Shown piece by piece: positions 24,801 to 35,634 of a stretch of DNA of 64,000 bases. Under the pieces are notes generated by a model. It was not told the origin of the DNA, ran no database searches, and saw only the letters and a program-made list of their open reading frames with translations. Every line of letters starts with the position of its first letter. Position 1 is the stretch's first letter. Position numbers and translations under genes: made by a program. This DNA comes from Deuterostichococcus epilithicus (Eukaryota > Chlorophyta > Trebouxiophyceae > Prasiolales > Stichococcaceae), in contig JAVTLE010000011.1 in the NCBI GenBank assembly GCA_033439295.1, positions 434,082 to 498,081 of the forward strand, in the 5' to 3' direction.

Positions 24801-27800
24801 GTGGGAGCATTCGTGCTGGCAGCATTCGTCTAGAGGCAGATGCGTCACTCGAGTAAGACCACAAGCGATAGTTTCATGATGTTCGAGAGCCGGTCGCACC
24901 TCGCTCCAGGAAGGCGGCGCGCGCGGCGGCGATGTCGGGCCGGTCGTCCCGCTGGCCAGCCAGGATGAGGCGCGCCGCCGCCTCCCATTTGCCGTTCAGC
25001 AGCAGCGCGCCCACCCTGGGGCAGCAGCAAAGTGCACGGCGGCGGCGGCGTGAGCTTGAAGCTTGACAGGGGGCAGCTGGAGGAGAGCTTCTGTATACAG
25101 CATCTGCGCCCGCAGCGAAGGTTTGCGGACTGTTGCATGACAGTACTCAGAGCCCAAGGATGCCCTGCCCTGCCCTGCCATACGCACCGGCAAGACTGCC
25201 GCACACACCTGTGGGTGGCCGAAGCGCCGCTGCCAAAGCGCTGCAGCCCAAAGTAGTTCACGAAACCGTGCTGCGCCAGACCCTCCACCGCAGCCACCAC
25301 CTGCACGTCAAGGTTCTCCTACAGTTGCTGCCATGCGCCGGATCATACCACCACGGCCTTTGCTTGCCAAACACAAGGACGACGTGCGGAGTATTGGCGA
25401 AGCAGGCAGCTCAGTACAGTTGCGGCTGCAGGCAAGCCGCCTTTCATGCCGAGTGCATGGGCACCGGGGAATGGCCAGGCAGAAACATGTCTTGCCGTTG
25501 CTAATAAGGTTTTGTTGCTGGCATTGCCGGCTTTGATAGAAATTGCAAGAACGGCAACACTTATGAAATCGCTGTGACCGGGTTGGGCTGCGTGCGCATC
25601 ATCGCCGTCGCTACGCCGCGCAGCACTACATTGTGCTGCTTGCTGTGAAGGACGCATGATAAGGTGAGACACCACATCTTGTGTCGGACATCCCAAGACA
25701 CAGGCTTCTAGGTCCAAGATAGCTCGTGAACCACCTGCATCTCGTCGGCGCCCACCACGCCGCGCAGGACCAGGTCGAACTGGTTGCCGCCTGCAGCGCC
25801 CAGCCCCAGCGGTTCGGCCACGTACGAAAAGTTGCCCAGCTGTATGCCCCTGCGGCGCATGGGACATTTCCCTGTTGGCCTTGCCATGTCAAACGGAGAT
25901 AGCGTAGCACTTCTCAAGGCTGTGTGGATGATTGGCTGCTGTTGGCCGGGCAGCTCCTCAGTTGGTGTGCACTCTTCAGTCAGTGTGCAACACAGCGAGG
26001 GCAGGCGACGCCCCCGCTCGCAGCGACCGAAGGGTTAATGGCGCCCGGGAGACTGCGGCAATGGAGGCGCCAGCCGCACCGCATGCTGAGGGCCGAACTG
26101 CATGCTGAACAGCCATTTGCACCCACACTGCACCCCCGACAGAGCGCCATTGGCTCGAGACACGCATGTCCGTTGGTCATTCGTGCTGCAGGAGCGCGCC
26201 TGAGGCTGCGATTGCACCCCCCCCCCCCCCGGCGCCTCTCCCCCTGGGCCAGGCGTGCGTCCGCCGCCTCTGAAGGCAGCTGCCGGGAGAGACCTTCCAG
26301 CTTCCGCACACTGGTCGAGCATGCACACGCCTGAGCAGAGATGCGCGCCTGAAGCTGCGGTTAAAACCGGCGAGGCTGCCGTCTGCCACCTTGGAGGCTG
26401 TCGCCGAGTGCGGACTTACACAACTTCTGCACGCTTGAGCAGGAACGCTCACCTGAGGCTGCGGTTGAGGCCGGCGAGGCGGGCGTCCGCCACCTTGAAG
26501 GCTGTCGCCGCCTGCTCGGTGACCGCGCGCTTATCCTTCGTGCCCGCGAAACCGAACACGCCGGGGGAGCAGTGCAGCATGCGCGCCAGCACTGACAGCG
26601 CCGCCTGCGGGGGGCTGACGAGCAGGTTCAGGTGTGCTGTTGTGTGTGTCCATGCAGAGCCATGTTCAAAAGCACTTTCGCGGCGGCACCGCCTCTTTTG
26701 CACCCGGCAATTGTCAGGGATCGACTCGGTTCTGGGTCGTGCCTGAGAACAGGGAGCATGCTTGATGAAGTCTTACTGCAACCTTTGCCGATCCAGCTGA
26801 CCCAGCGGTGCTGGCGCGGCGAGACGCGGCCCTGCGCGGGGAGCTCTGCAACAGGCTGCTCCGGGTTGCGGCAGGTGTCCCTGCCACCGGGCAGGGGGCG
26901 CTGGCTCCAGCAGCTCCGCAGGTTCCCAAGGGCGAGGCGAGCTCATCACCAAGCCGATCACTCCAGCTTGAGGGGTCTGGGCCATTAGGAATCCAGGCTC
27001 GCCTGAACCCTGAACCCACCTGAGTGTCCATGTTCTCCTTGCGCATCACGAACCGCACGTACCGCGCGTTGCCGCCCGGCCACTGCTCGCGGCCGCCACC
27101 GCGGCCGCCGCCGCCGCCGCGGCCGGCTCCGCGCTTGCGCTTGCCCGCCGCCGCCGTGACCTGGATCACGCCCTCGCTGGGCGCCTGCAGCCGAAGGGGC
27201 ATGCGAGCGAGGCGGGCGTCAGGGCACACACGCGTGAGACATGGTGCTCTTGTCTGCACCTGCAGAGTGCTGGACCACGGCTGCAGTTCCGGGTCTGTGT
27301 TGCACGATTGGGCAAGTAGCCTGTCAAGAACCGCACAGCCGGGGTCACGGCCGGATCCTTCCCAACAGAGCTCAGCGAGCAGCAGTAGCTCGCGAGAGCA
27401 CACCGCAAATCAGACAGGTGGCAGGCGCCCACCACCTGCCGGCATGCAGGGTGCCAGCTGGAAGGCCACCAACAAGCGGTTGGATCAAAGCAGCCTGTTT
27501 CAAGGGGACCAGCACTGTACAGAGTGGAGGTTCGAGCACTCACAGTGTTGTTTCCCTCCCTGGCGGCGCTGGGCGCCGTCTCTGTGCGCATCGGCGGCAG
27601 CCGCGCCTCGCTTTTGAAGAACTCGTGCACCCCCGACCGCTTCTGCTTCTCCGGCATGGGCACCAGCCNCACGTGCCGCGGCGGCCGCGGCGCCGCGCGC
27701 CTTCCGCCGCCGCTGGCCGTGCCCCCGCCGCCGCCCGCGGCTGCAGCCTCTGGCCCCGCGGCTTCCGCCCCCGCAGGCTCTGCAGCCGCGCCGGGCTCGG

Positions 27801-28573
27801 CGGCAGGCTCTGCGGCTTCGGCAGCAGGTTCTGCGGTGGCAGCTGCCGATGCTGTCATGCCGCTGCCTGCGCCATTGGCCGCCGCTGCTGGATCCGCCGC
27901 CACCGGATGCGCCCATGGGCCGCCTCCGGCATCAGCGGCCTCCACGCTGGCCGGCGCACGGCCGAGCACCGCCGCCACGTATTCCCGCAGTATGGCAGCG
28001 TTCGCCTCGCCGGCCAGCGCAGCGAAGTCCTTCAGCGCTGCGTCGACGCCCTCTTGGGGATAGCCTGCGCAGGTCCAGCGGCCCCACCCATCAGCGGCGG
28101 CGGCCCCGGACAGCTACCCGGCAGTAAGCCGAAACAATTCAGCATGCAGCAATGACTGATGCTATTGTCGGTGCCCGTATGAGCACCCAGGTACAAGCGC
28201 CGCCCACTTATTCGTGCTCCCTCCCCACCTGCTTCAGCGCCACCACTTGCGGGCGCCGCCGGCGCTGTGGCAGCGGCGTCAGCGGCGGGCGGCGCCGGTG
28301 GCGCCGGCGGCATGACTGGCTCGGTGTCTGTCAGCCGCACCACCTCACCGTGCACCGTCAGCTCGTTGACCTTGAAATCGGTGTACCTGCGATGAGTGCC
28401 AAATGGAGCATGTCAGCCGCATCCTCAGGGGTCGTGCTTGGGGAGCGGCGTGGTCTCTCTGGGATGCGGTCATGGGCGCATGAGGTCACCCACCTCTGCT
28501 TGAGGATGCCCGTGAAGCCTGGCAGGTCGTTCGTCCACGCTTTGATGCCCACGTCAGCCTCGCTGACGGCCAT
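21803..28573 (-). CDS. PUS7: PUS7/TruD-family tRNA and mRNA pseudouridine synthase
   Basis: Fourteen exons join in phase to 830 aa: 28573-28494, 28386-28229, 28064-27544, 27184-27020, 26604-26453, 25849-25735, 25300-25209, 25015-24900, 24532-24378, 24083-23978, 23668-23373, 22941-22770, 22433-22234, 21967-21803. PUS7 enzymes isomerise uridine in tRNAs, U2 snRNA and mRNAs. Diagnostic motifs: ADVGIKAWTNDLPGFTGILK then QRYTDFKVNELTVHG at the start; VFGFAGTKDKRAVTEQ with the catalytic Asp of the TruD GxKD motif (about residue 332); VNYFGLQRFG (about 411-420); SLRMMYVHAYQSYLWNAAAS; and PPSAYATMAVR near the C-terminus. Ala/Glu/Pro-rich insertions in exons 2, 3 and 11 lengthen the protein beyond human PUS7 (661 aa). 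Base 27668 in exon 3 is undetermined. The ATG at 28573 was chosen because it begins the conserved segment; ATG 28768 in the same frame is an alternative start. Confidence 0.93.
22095..22168. repeat. Two-unit 33-bp tandem repeat in PUS7 intron 13
   Basis: A unit of about 33 bp containing CAGTAATCTGGCAGGCGGGT occurs twice in direct succession, nearly identical. It appears recent. Confidence 0.85.
22937..23073 (-). repeat. Duplicated acceptor region of PUS7 exon 12
   Basis: About 60 bp spanning the exon 12 acceptor (22937-22996) recurs with changes at about 23010-23073, a period of about 75 bp. Both copies carry a pyrimidine/AG acceptor-like core, so a decoy 3' splice site lies upstream of the real one. 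Confidence 0.65.
23322..23368. repeat. AT-rich ATT/TTG low-complexity tract
   Basis: A run of ATTATT/GTTATC units in PUS7 intron 11, strikingly AT-rich against the surrounding GC-rich DNA. Confidence 0.9.
26165..26540 (-). repeat. Three decaying copies of PUS7 exon 5 3' end
   Basis: The real exon end and donor (about 26440-26530, LAGLNRSLR) is followed in the intron by a copy at about 26330-26410 (LAGFNRSFR) and a more decayed one at about 26180-26290. Offsets are about 105 and 147 bp. Each copy preserves exon plus donor-flank sequence. Confidence 0.75.
26217..26230. repeat. Poly-C/G tract (14 bp)
   Basis: Fourteen consecutive C on the + strand (G on the transcribed PUS7 sense strand), inside the most decayed exon 5 copy. 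It may form a G-quadruplex with nearby G runs in the pre-mRNA. Confidence 0.9.
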
Positions 28574-31042
28574 GCCGCAGTCCGCACGGCTGCTCTTGGC
28601 AAGCGCGGACGCCCCCTCACGGGAGTGCAGAGGCTCCTCGGAGCCGTACGGGGTCAACACAACTAAACAGTAGTTGCGCAGTGTCTGAAGTGTATTGCCG
28701 TCAGTGCATCGTGCCAGGCGGTGCAGGGCTCTTGCAAAGGAAGGGTGCTGATGTCGAAGCAGGTTCATACACTGGAAGCGCGTGGTCTTCAAAATCACAG
28801 GATGCGATGCCTGCGATCGATCAAGAGCTTCAACTGTACGAATTTTTTTTAAAGCGCGCGCGCGCACGCAATATATATGTCCAGGCGGCCTCGAGTTTGA
28901 TACTTCCAGCCCTCATAACGTGATCGTCGAGTCTTCCCAGAGCGAGTGCACATCAGTCGCTCCCTGCACAAACAAGCCCTTTGTGTATGACCTTGCATTT
29001 CAAAATTGACCTTTGAATGCCCGCTTGGACCAAAGTTTTCGACTCCTTCTCGTGGAGTGACACGAACCTACTTGATGGCGGCTGCAATTCCCGTGGCACA
29101 TAGCCACATACCTCATGCAACGCGCCACAACGATGACAACGCAGGATGGTGGGTGTGGTGGTAGAGTTGTTCTTACCCCGCACGATCTGGACTCACGAGC
29201 TGGCACCAGCTCCTTGCAGTAGAGGCGTTGCTACGGCGGACGGCTTCTGCCAGTGGCGCGCAGCGGCGTCAGCATGCTGTTGCGCGCGAGGGTGCATGCA
29301 GAACTACAGCTAGAGTACAAGGTCCTAGAACCGCCACTCGGGCCCAGATCTCGACACCCAATGTGGCGCTGACATGTGTTTCCTGCCTGCCTGCCGTCTA
29401 AGGGTGTGGGTATGTGTGTGTGCTGGCAGGCGTCGGGCTAATCTCCACAGTTGCTGGCACTCTGGCAGTCAGTACTTGCTCTAACTTCTGTCGCATGGAG
29501 GTGCTGTCTCAAGCAGGAAGCATTGGGCGAGACACGGCAGCGTCAATTGGACCACGACGGCGTAACAACCTGCACCCTTGGATATTTGTCCACGCCGCTA
29601 GCTTGGCTAGCGGCGTGGACACAAGGGTGCACCACGCACAATACAGAGTTGCCACATGTCACCCAGTTGCGGTGACCATCTATTTGGAACAAGGCATACC
29701 GCCTGGGGAAGCGGTAGTATGGCGTCTCAGCATGGCGAAGCAAGGGTTGCGCAGTCGAAACGTTTGGAGGAAAATGTTTATATCTGGTTTCGTTACTAGC
29801 AGAATAAGTTTTTCTGCTTTGAACTGGCAGCAGACTGTGGCATTTGCGGCAGCCGCTTCACCGATACGGATCCTCATGGGCAGCTGAGGGTTGGGTCGTT
29901 CAAATGACAAGGAGCATTGGCTTACACGAGTTGTGTCGATGGACTTGTCTATCAGTCCTTTCATACTATGACGAACCAGGATTGGCTGCCGCCAACGCCG
30001 AGCACCCGCAAGCTGCGCTTAATAAGTAACTCCCTGAACTACTGCTGTCAGTTCCTGATGCCCCCACGCACCCCTGCCCCACCCCCGAGGTTGCAGCACT
30101 CGCAGCCGGTCAATAGTCTAGCAGAGGCCGTGGCGTCTCTCTGCGCAATGGTCTCTTACTGCAGCAAGCTGCCAGCTCTTGCTCAGCAATGAGACCTGTT
30201 GCAGGGCGCACACTGCGCAGCGGCACATCAACCCAAGGAAAATTCCCCAGAAACGGAGATGCATCACGCAATGGGTCAAATACAGGACAGACGTTCTAAA
30301 ATTCGTGCGTTTGCCACTGGCCATCCTGTCGATGGCCGCGCGTAGTGGGCCTGCGCAGGGCGACGCTCGAGCATGGCAACAGCAGTTTTGTTAGTTATAT
30401 TTGGGCGAGGTTCTATCTCGCGCAGACTAGTCGTGCCGCAAATGCTCACCAGGCGGCCAAGCACGAAGCTTGGGCTGCGGGCAGGCGCTAGCTGCCCTGC
30501 TGCAGCGCGGCTCGCCATGGGCCTTGCCCCTCCCAATAAATCACTACCATTATTTTATCGGGCCATCTCCGCACCGCTCAGCAGCAAGCTGGGCGGCTGC
30601 AACTGGCCTGGATGCCGCCTCCGCACATCGACGCGCCACTGCCCGCACCGGCGTTGGCAGGGCTGCTGGTGCATGTGACCATATTGCACCGTGCGGCACT
30701 GCATGTTGCCCCGGGCAGCGCCGCTTTCCGAGCAGCTCCCTATCAGGGCCAACAGTGCAGCCCCTGGCCCCATCCGATTGCCTACAGGGTCGTCCGCTCA
30801 GACTCGGACGATCGGCGGCGGCGCTTCTCCCCGTCCGCGCCCGCCTCAGCATCGACAGGCCTGCGGATCGGCCATTGCAGTGAGACGGAGGCACCATGGG
30901 ACCACATGCCAAGCTGGATGCGGCTGACAAGACAGGCAGGCACAGCTATTGGCAATGTAGCACCCGCGCCGTGCATGCACTGCTGCATTCCAAAGAAGCC
31001 CCACGATTGTCGGCATGTCGGTGTTCGAGGGAAGGCCCAGGC
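28574..31042. other. About 2.5 kb without a recognisable gene
   Basis: This lies upstream of PUS7 and downstream of the ankyrin gene. It includes the PUS7 promoter side, an alternating GC then TA stretch near 28855-28878, and the hairpin at 29572-29630. Open frames (such as 29414-29887 + and 29680-29964 -) have no exon borders, family motifs or codon bias like the neighbours. An untranslated or non-coding transcript cannot be excluded. Confidence 0.5.
29572..29630. repeat. Perfect inverted repeat (hairpin) with 3-nt loop
   Basis: The right arm 29606-29630 is the exact reverse complement of the left arm 29572-29602, except for six extra bases in the left arm. The inner 16 bp (core CCACGCCGCTAGC) pair perfectly around TTG. 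It is a cruciform/hairpin candidate, or the fused ends of a small foldback element. Confidence 0.9.
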
Positions 31043-33608
31043 TCAGTCAACAAAGGAATACCTAGCGCAGGCCTGCAGGAGGGTGTCCACAGCAGCATCG
31101 TGGCGCCCGCCGCTTCCACTGCTTCCTGCCGCCGCCAGCGGCACAGGCACGGTGTCCATGCCGCCAGTCTGGCGGGCGTCGCGAGGCTGCGAGCCAGACC
31201 CGTTCCCCAGCCCTGGCGCAGCCCTTGTCCTCTGCTGCTGCTGCTGCTGCTGGCCGAAGGCGGCCGCTGCGGCTGCCGCTGCAGCGCGGCCGGGCAGACC
31301 CTGGCGGCCAAGACCCAGGGGCAGCTGGCAAGCGGCGCCAGTGGCGCCGGCGGACCTCTGCACCGCAAGGCCTGCAGCGATGGCGGGAAGTGGGTGTCAC
31401 GGCACAGCAAACGACGGTCGCGCTAGTGACACGGCACACACTCAGAATCGATGGTCGGTGTCGAGGCAGCCTGCACTCCCTGGGCTTGATCGGCGTGTGG
31501 CATGTCAAGCCTCGCAACGACACAACCAACATGCGCCCAACCGAGGATTTGGAGATTTTGGCCCTGGAAACACGTTGCCATGCTGCGCCGTGCGGGGGCG
31601 GAAAAGGGGCGGAAAAGAATCTCGGACCTGCTGCCGGCGGCTTGCTGGCAGATTGCGGGTCCTGCCAGCCAGCAGCGGCGGCGGCGCCAGCGCCAGGCAC
31701 CAAGCCCGGCCACAGGCCAAAGGCGCCGCTAGGTCCGCCAGCGCCCGGGCTGCCGCCAGAGCTGCTTCTGTCGCTGCCCACGTCGCTCTTGCTCCCCATG
31801 GTGACGCTGCTGCTGCCGACGCCGTTGCTGCGGCCCGAGGCCAGTAGCAGCGTGGCAGTTGCGGCGGGCGCGCTGGCGGCGGCGGCGAGCGCCGGCGCCA
31901 GAGCGCTGCCGTGCGCCAGTTGCAGCGGTGTGAAGCCCACCGCGTCCTGTACGTTCACCTGCAATTTGGCAAAGGGCTTCCTCAGGGTCCCTTAGTTTCC
32001 GCTCACTCGTCACTCGCTCCTTGTGGCTGGAGCTGCTGACAGCTGCTGCCCTCCATTTACGGGCCCTGCCCCCGAGGCGACGCTTTCGAAAGCACAATGA
32101 GCGCTGCCGCGATTGGCGGCAGCACCGGTGTGGCGCGACTGTTCATTGCAGGTATGGTTCATTGCGGGGTCTGCATGTTTTGGAAGGCACCTGCGCGCCG
32201 CACTGCAACAACGTCCCGATGATGAACAGCGCCGCCTGCAGCGCACCCCCGCCAGCGGGGCCAGCTGCCGCCGCTGCAGCGGCAGCCACCTCGTGTGCGG
32301 GCGTGCGGCGGGTTATGGGGTCCTCGCTGCCGGCAAAGGCTCCCGCATGGAGGCAGGCGCCCACAGCCCCGGCGTCGAGGGCGGCGCACGCTGCCCGCAG
32401 TTGCCTTGCCAGCCTGCAGCCACCGGGCCGGAAGTCAGCGTGGGCGCTTGCTCGCAGGTCTCAGCTGATTTGACGGCATCGAACAGGTGCCCCCGGACCC
32501 AAAGGCAGGTGCATGTCAGGGATGCGCCTTGACGCCACTACTCGAGTCGTGGAGTTACTGCAGTGCAAGCGACGCTGCACAAGTGGAGGCAAGGGTGGAG
32601 GACAGCGCATGTCGTACAGCGAGCTGGCGTGTGTGGGGCTCACGCATCATCGCGTCCGGCCCCGGGGTGACGTCCGTACGTCGACGCCGCCGCCGCCGCC
32701 GCCGCCGCATCCACGCCCGCCTGCTCTGCTGCAGCCGCATGCAGCCGCCGCTGCTGCTCCTCCCAGGGGATGCTACTAAGAGATAGTATTCCCTGCTCCT
32801 CAGTCGGCCACGAGGCCTGCAGCTGCTGCAGCAGCTGCGCCTGCGCCAGCCGCGCCGCCTCCTGCTGCTCGGCTGTCGCGCCAGGCGGCTGCTGCCATGG
32901 GGGCTGCGGGTGAAGCGCCGACGTGGCCCCGGCAACGGCGGCGTCCGAAGCTCTGGCGCCGGCGGCGCATGCTGCCGCGGCCAGCTTGGCGGTGAAAGTG
33001 TCGAGGCCGGCGCCGTGCTGCAGCGCGGCGCCGTGGCAGCTGACCTGCTCAGCCGTGTGCGGCGGACAGCTGATGCCGCCACTACCAGCGTTGCTGCATC
33101 GCTGGGCCTCAGCGGCGGCAGCCACGAACGAATCGGCGGGACCCCACCCCATGGCACGGGAGTGTTGCCGAGACATTGCCGCCAAGCCCTCTGCCGCATC
33201 CGACACTGTAGCATCGCAGTGCTCGTTGGTGTGGCGCTGGCGGGACCTGCCATCTTCGTAACTGCCATGTAGGTAGGCCCCTGCATTTCCGCAGTTTGCA
33301 CTGCCATGACATTGGGCATGCATGACACGAGGACTTGAGGAAATCGGTGTTCCACACGTCTGCTGCAGCGCAATGGCGTGCAGGCGATGCAGCTGTGGGC
33401 AGGTCCACCCACGCCCCGCGGGTGCTCTGGACAGGGGTCCCTTCTGTATGGCAACCCACACAGGGGCAGGGCACGGACCTGGCGACAGGTCGGAATCGGC
33501 CAGCGGCGCCGCTGGCAGTCGCATGGGCCGTGGGCGGATGGGCAGATCAAGCCCGCCATGCTGCAATTCACTGCCGCTGCTGCTTGCACTGCCGCTGCCG
33601 GGCAGCAC
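31043..33608 (-). CDS. Ankyrin-repeat protein with low-complexity regions
   Basis: The last three exons are phase-consistent: 32413-32191 (ending ALFIIGTLLQCGAQ), 31958-31574 (starting VNVQDAVGFTPLQLAHGSAL) and 31371-31043 (Gln/Ala/Gly-rich to the stop). Across the first junction the sequence reads LLQCGAQVNVQDAVGFTPLQ, a classic ankyrin-repeat turn with the xGxTPLxxA signature. Preceding residues (VGACLHAGAFAGSEDPITRR) look like another diverged repeat. Upstream, an open region at about 32640-33608 is rich in Ala and Gln (EEQQRRLHAAAAEQAG) and is probably the N-terminal exon, but neither its donor nor its start codon could be fixed. Ankyrin repeats mediate protein binding; the partner is unknown. 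No catalytic domain or membrane span is visible. Confidence 0.6.
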
Positions 33609-33750
33609 CTGCTCACAGGCAGCACGGCGGGTTCATCTCAGCATGCAATCAGCTAGTCGATCCCCCTGCATGCTGCATCGTGCAGGAAGCCTTGCAAGTG
33701 CTGGTGTCGCCGGCCACTTGCCATGGCGGAGCAGCCATGCCAATGCATGT

Positions 33751-34410
33751 TCAACATGACCGTAACCTGCTTGCATGCTTGACCCTGCGCGCTTTGCGAT
33801 TCGGGCTGACACAGGATGGGTGCGGGCGCGCCTGCTGCTGGAAGGGCTGCTGCAAGGTTTGGTACTCCAGTCCTGGGAATGACGTCGCCTTGGGGCTGTC
33901 GGCACCCTTGCGCTTCAGACTGCCGGCGTTGAAGCGCATGTTTCGCCATTTGTCCTGTGCGTCGGCATTTGAATGTGTCGTCGGGCTCGGCGGCCGAAAC
34001 AAAGTGAGGGCGGCGGCTGAGGGACGGACGCCTTGGCCACGAAGAAATTAGCCACAAATTAATTTTCTTCTTTTGCTATGGAAAAACATCGTGGCAAGCG
34101 CACCTTCAGGTCGACATTCGAACGGCGGTGCAGGGCCTGGCTGAGGTCCGGATCGTTCGTGATCGCCTGCCACCTGCCAGCGCCATGCCTGCGCGTCAGG
34201 GACTTTGAACGTGTTAGGGACTTTGAACTGACTTTGAAGTGTGCATTTGAAGTGTGCATTGTGCTACTTGAAGGGTTTGTGATATAAGATACCGCTTCCG
34301 CGGTTGCGCCTCGGCACGCGCACACAGGCTGTTCAGGGAGGTGCGGTGAGAATGAGAGGAACCTTTGTACGCCGGCGAGCAGCGCCTCCTCCTCATCCTG
34401 AGTCCAACGC
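33751..34410 (-). CDS. Myb/SANT telobox (TRF-like) DNA-binding protein, 5' end unresolved
   Basis: Three exons join in phase: 34410-34363 (RWTQDEEEALLAGVQ), 34188-34104 (HGAGRWQAITNDPDLSQALH and NVDLK) and 33954-33751 (DKWRNMRF, then a basic Gln/Pro-rich tail). Joined, they give a single Myb repeat whose third helix reads NVDLKDKWRNM. VDLKDKWRN is the telobox signature of telomere-repeat-binding Myb proteins in plants and other eukaryotes, which contact TTAGGG/TTTAGGG DNA through that helix. A C-terminal Myb in a TRF/TRFL-type or single-Myb-histone-like protein is therefore likely. Sequence upstream of 34410 contains a decayed duplicate of these exons, so the true N-terminal exons, perhaps near 34980-35507, were not identified. 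Confidence 0.75.
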
Positions 34411-35000
34411 CTATTTGGTATCAGCCTACTGATGGTCTGCCCACGCCGCGGCATGTTGTCGCACTTGTCCTGTGCGTCAGCAATTGCTTCAAATTCGAGT
34501 GGCTCAATTGTTCTTGCGTTCCTTCTTTGAAAATTCAGAGGGCTCGGCGGCAGAACCAAAGTGAGGGCGGCGACGCTGGGGACGGACGCCTTGGTGCGGC
34601 GGCGCGCTGCTGGCTTGGTTTGCGCTGATGCGAGAAGTCACAGCAGGAGCTGCGCCGTTCTACCTGCCAATGCAAGCTCAGGCCCAGCTGCGCCGATCCT
34701 GTGCATTGAACATGATCGTCAAAGCGTTGGTGGCCAGCACTGGCGGGCAACTTTTGGCAACCTATGCAGCCCACCTTCAGCTCAAGACTGGACGGTGCAA
34801 GGCCGAACATGGGTTCGGATCATTCCTTCCGGAAGCTCGGATCATCCCACCTGTCCCTTGCCGGCGCCGTGCCTCCCTTTCCGATTAAGGGATTTCGCAG
34901 CTTGAAGTTCGCGTCGTGCTTCAAGGTTTATGACATAAGCAATGACGCTTCCGCGTCTGGATTTCCCAAGGGAGGGCGGAGACCATTCAGGGAGGTTGCT
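33930..35000 (-). repeat. Large tandem duplication within the telobox gene
   Basis: The DKWRN exon and its downstream flank (about 33935-34040) recur at about 34450-34600, offset near 515 bp, as the degraded reading DKCDNM. The HGAGRWQ exon (about 34128-34188) recurs, decayed, at about 34800-34875, offset near 670 bp. Both flanks share GGGCTCGGCGGC and GTGAGGGCGGC. So a block covering two Myb exons was duplicated, and the upstream copy has lost the frame. Confidence 0.75.
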
Positions 35001-35634
35001 GGCGCCGTGTCTGCGTTTCAGGGAGCGCGTTTTGGCACGGCACGAAGGGGGCAGTACGAACCTTTCACGCAGGTGCCGGGCGGCGCAGGACCCGCGGTCC
35101 ACACGTAGCTGCGATAGCCTCACAGCAGCGATCGAGATGTGCAACCAGGCCCGGCTTTGACCGTCAGGCTGCAAGGCATTGCGCTGGGACCTCTGGTACA
35201 AGCATGACAAAAGGATCCTCAGAAGGATACTCAGGTCAGTTGCACTTAGCATCCCTCTGACGATAATATGGGACGCCAGGAGAGGGGCACTGGGTCCGCC
35301 GGCGCAGTCAATACATCCATTGATTGTACTTGTTGCTTTATTGGTCGAATGGGGCATCGCTGAGCCGGCCCGCATCAGCTTTGATCGTCGCCGCCTGCTG
35401 ACGCCGCCGGTCGCTGCTGTCACCGCACGCCAGAAGGCGCCCTGTTGTCTATCCATCCCGCCTCCCACAGCGGCCACACCTGCGCCGACATGCAGCAGCA
35501 GCGGCAATGGGGGGGATTGCTATGCAGCGGCAGAGCCACGCAGGTCGCAGGCGCCGTCCAGAGTCTCACGTTGGGCAGCACTACACGCGACACGCTGGCT
35601 CTTGTCGCCGCGCAGGCTGGATGCAAGAAGCTGT
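34411..35634. other. Degenerate duplicate plus 5' region of telobox gene
   Basis: Holds the decayed copies described above and the space up to the IMP1 stop codon. An open minus-strand stretch at about 35250-35507 could contain an N-terminal exon of the telobox protein, but I cannot support it. Confidence 0.4.

Noticed and set aside
27241-28155. A 304-codon + strand frame overlapping PUS7 exons
   Set aside because: Shadow of the phase-confirmed PUS7 exons 3 and 4.
30612-31847. A 411-codon open frame on the + strand
   Set aside because: Antisense to the ankyrin gene's last exons and to its 3' region; composition is a codon shadow and there is no motif.
33935-34560. Reading the DKCDNM copy as part of the Myb protein N-terminus
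   Set aside because: It is the decayed duplicate of the DKWRN exon; including it would put the third-helix sequence before the first helix.
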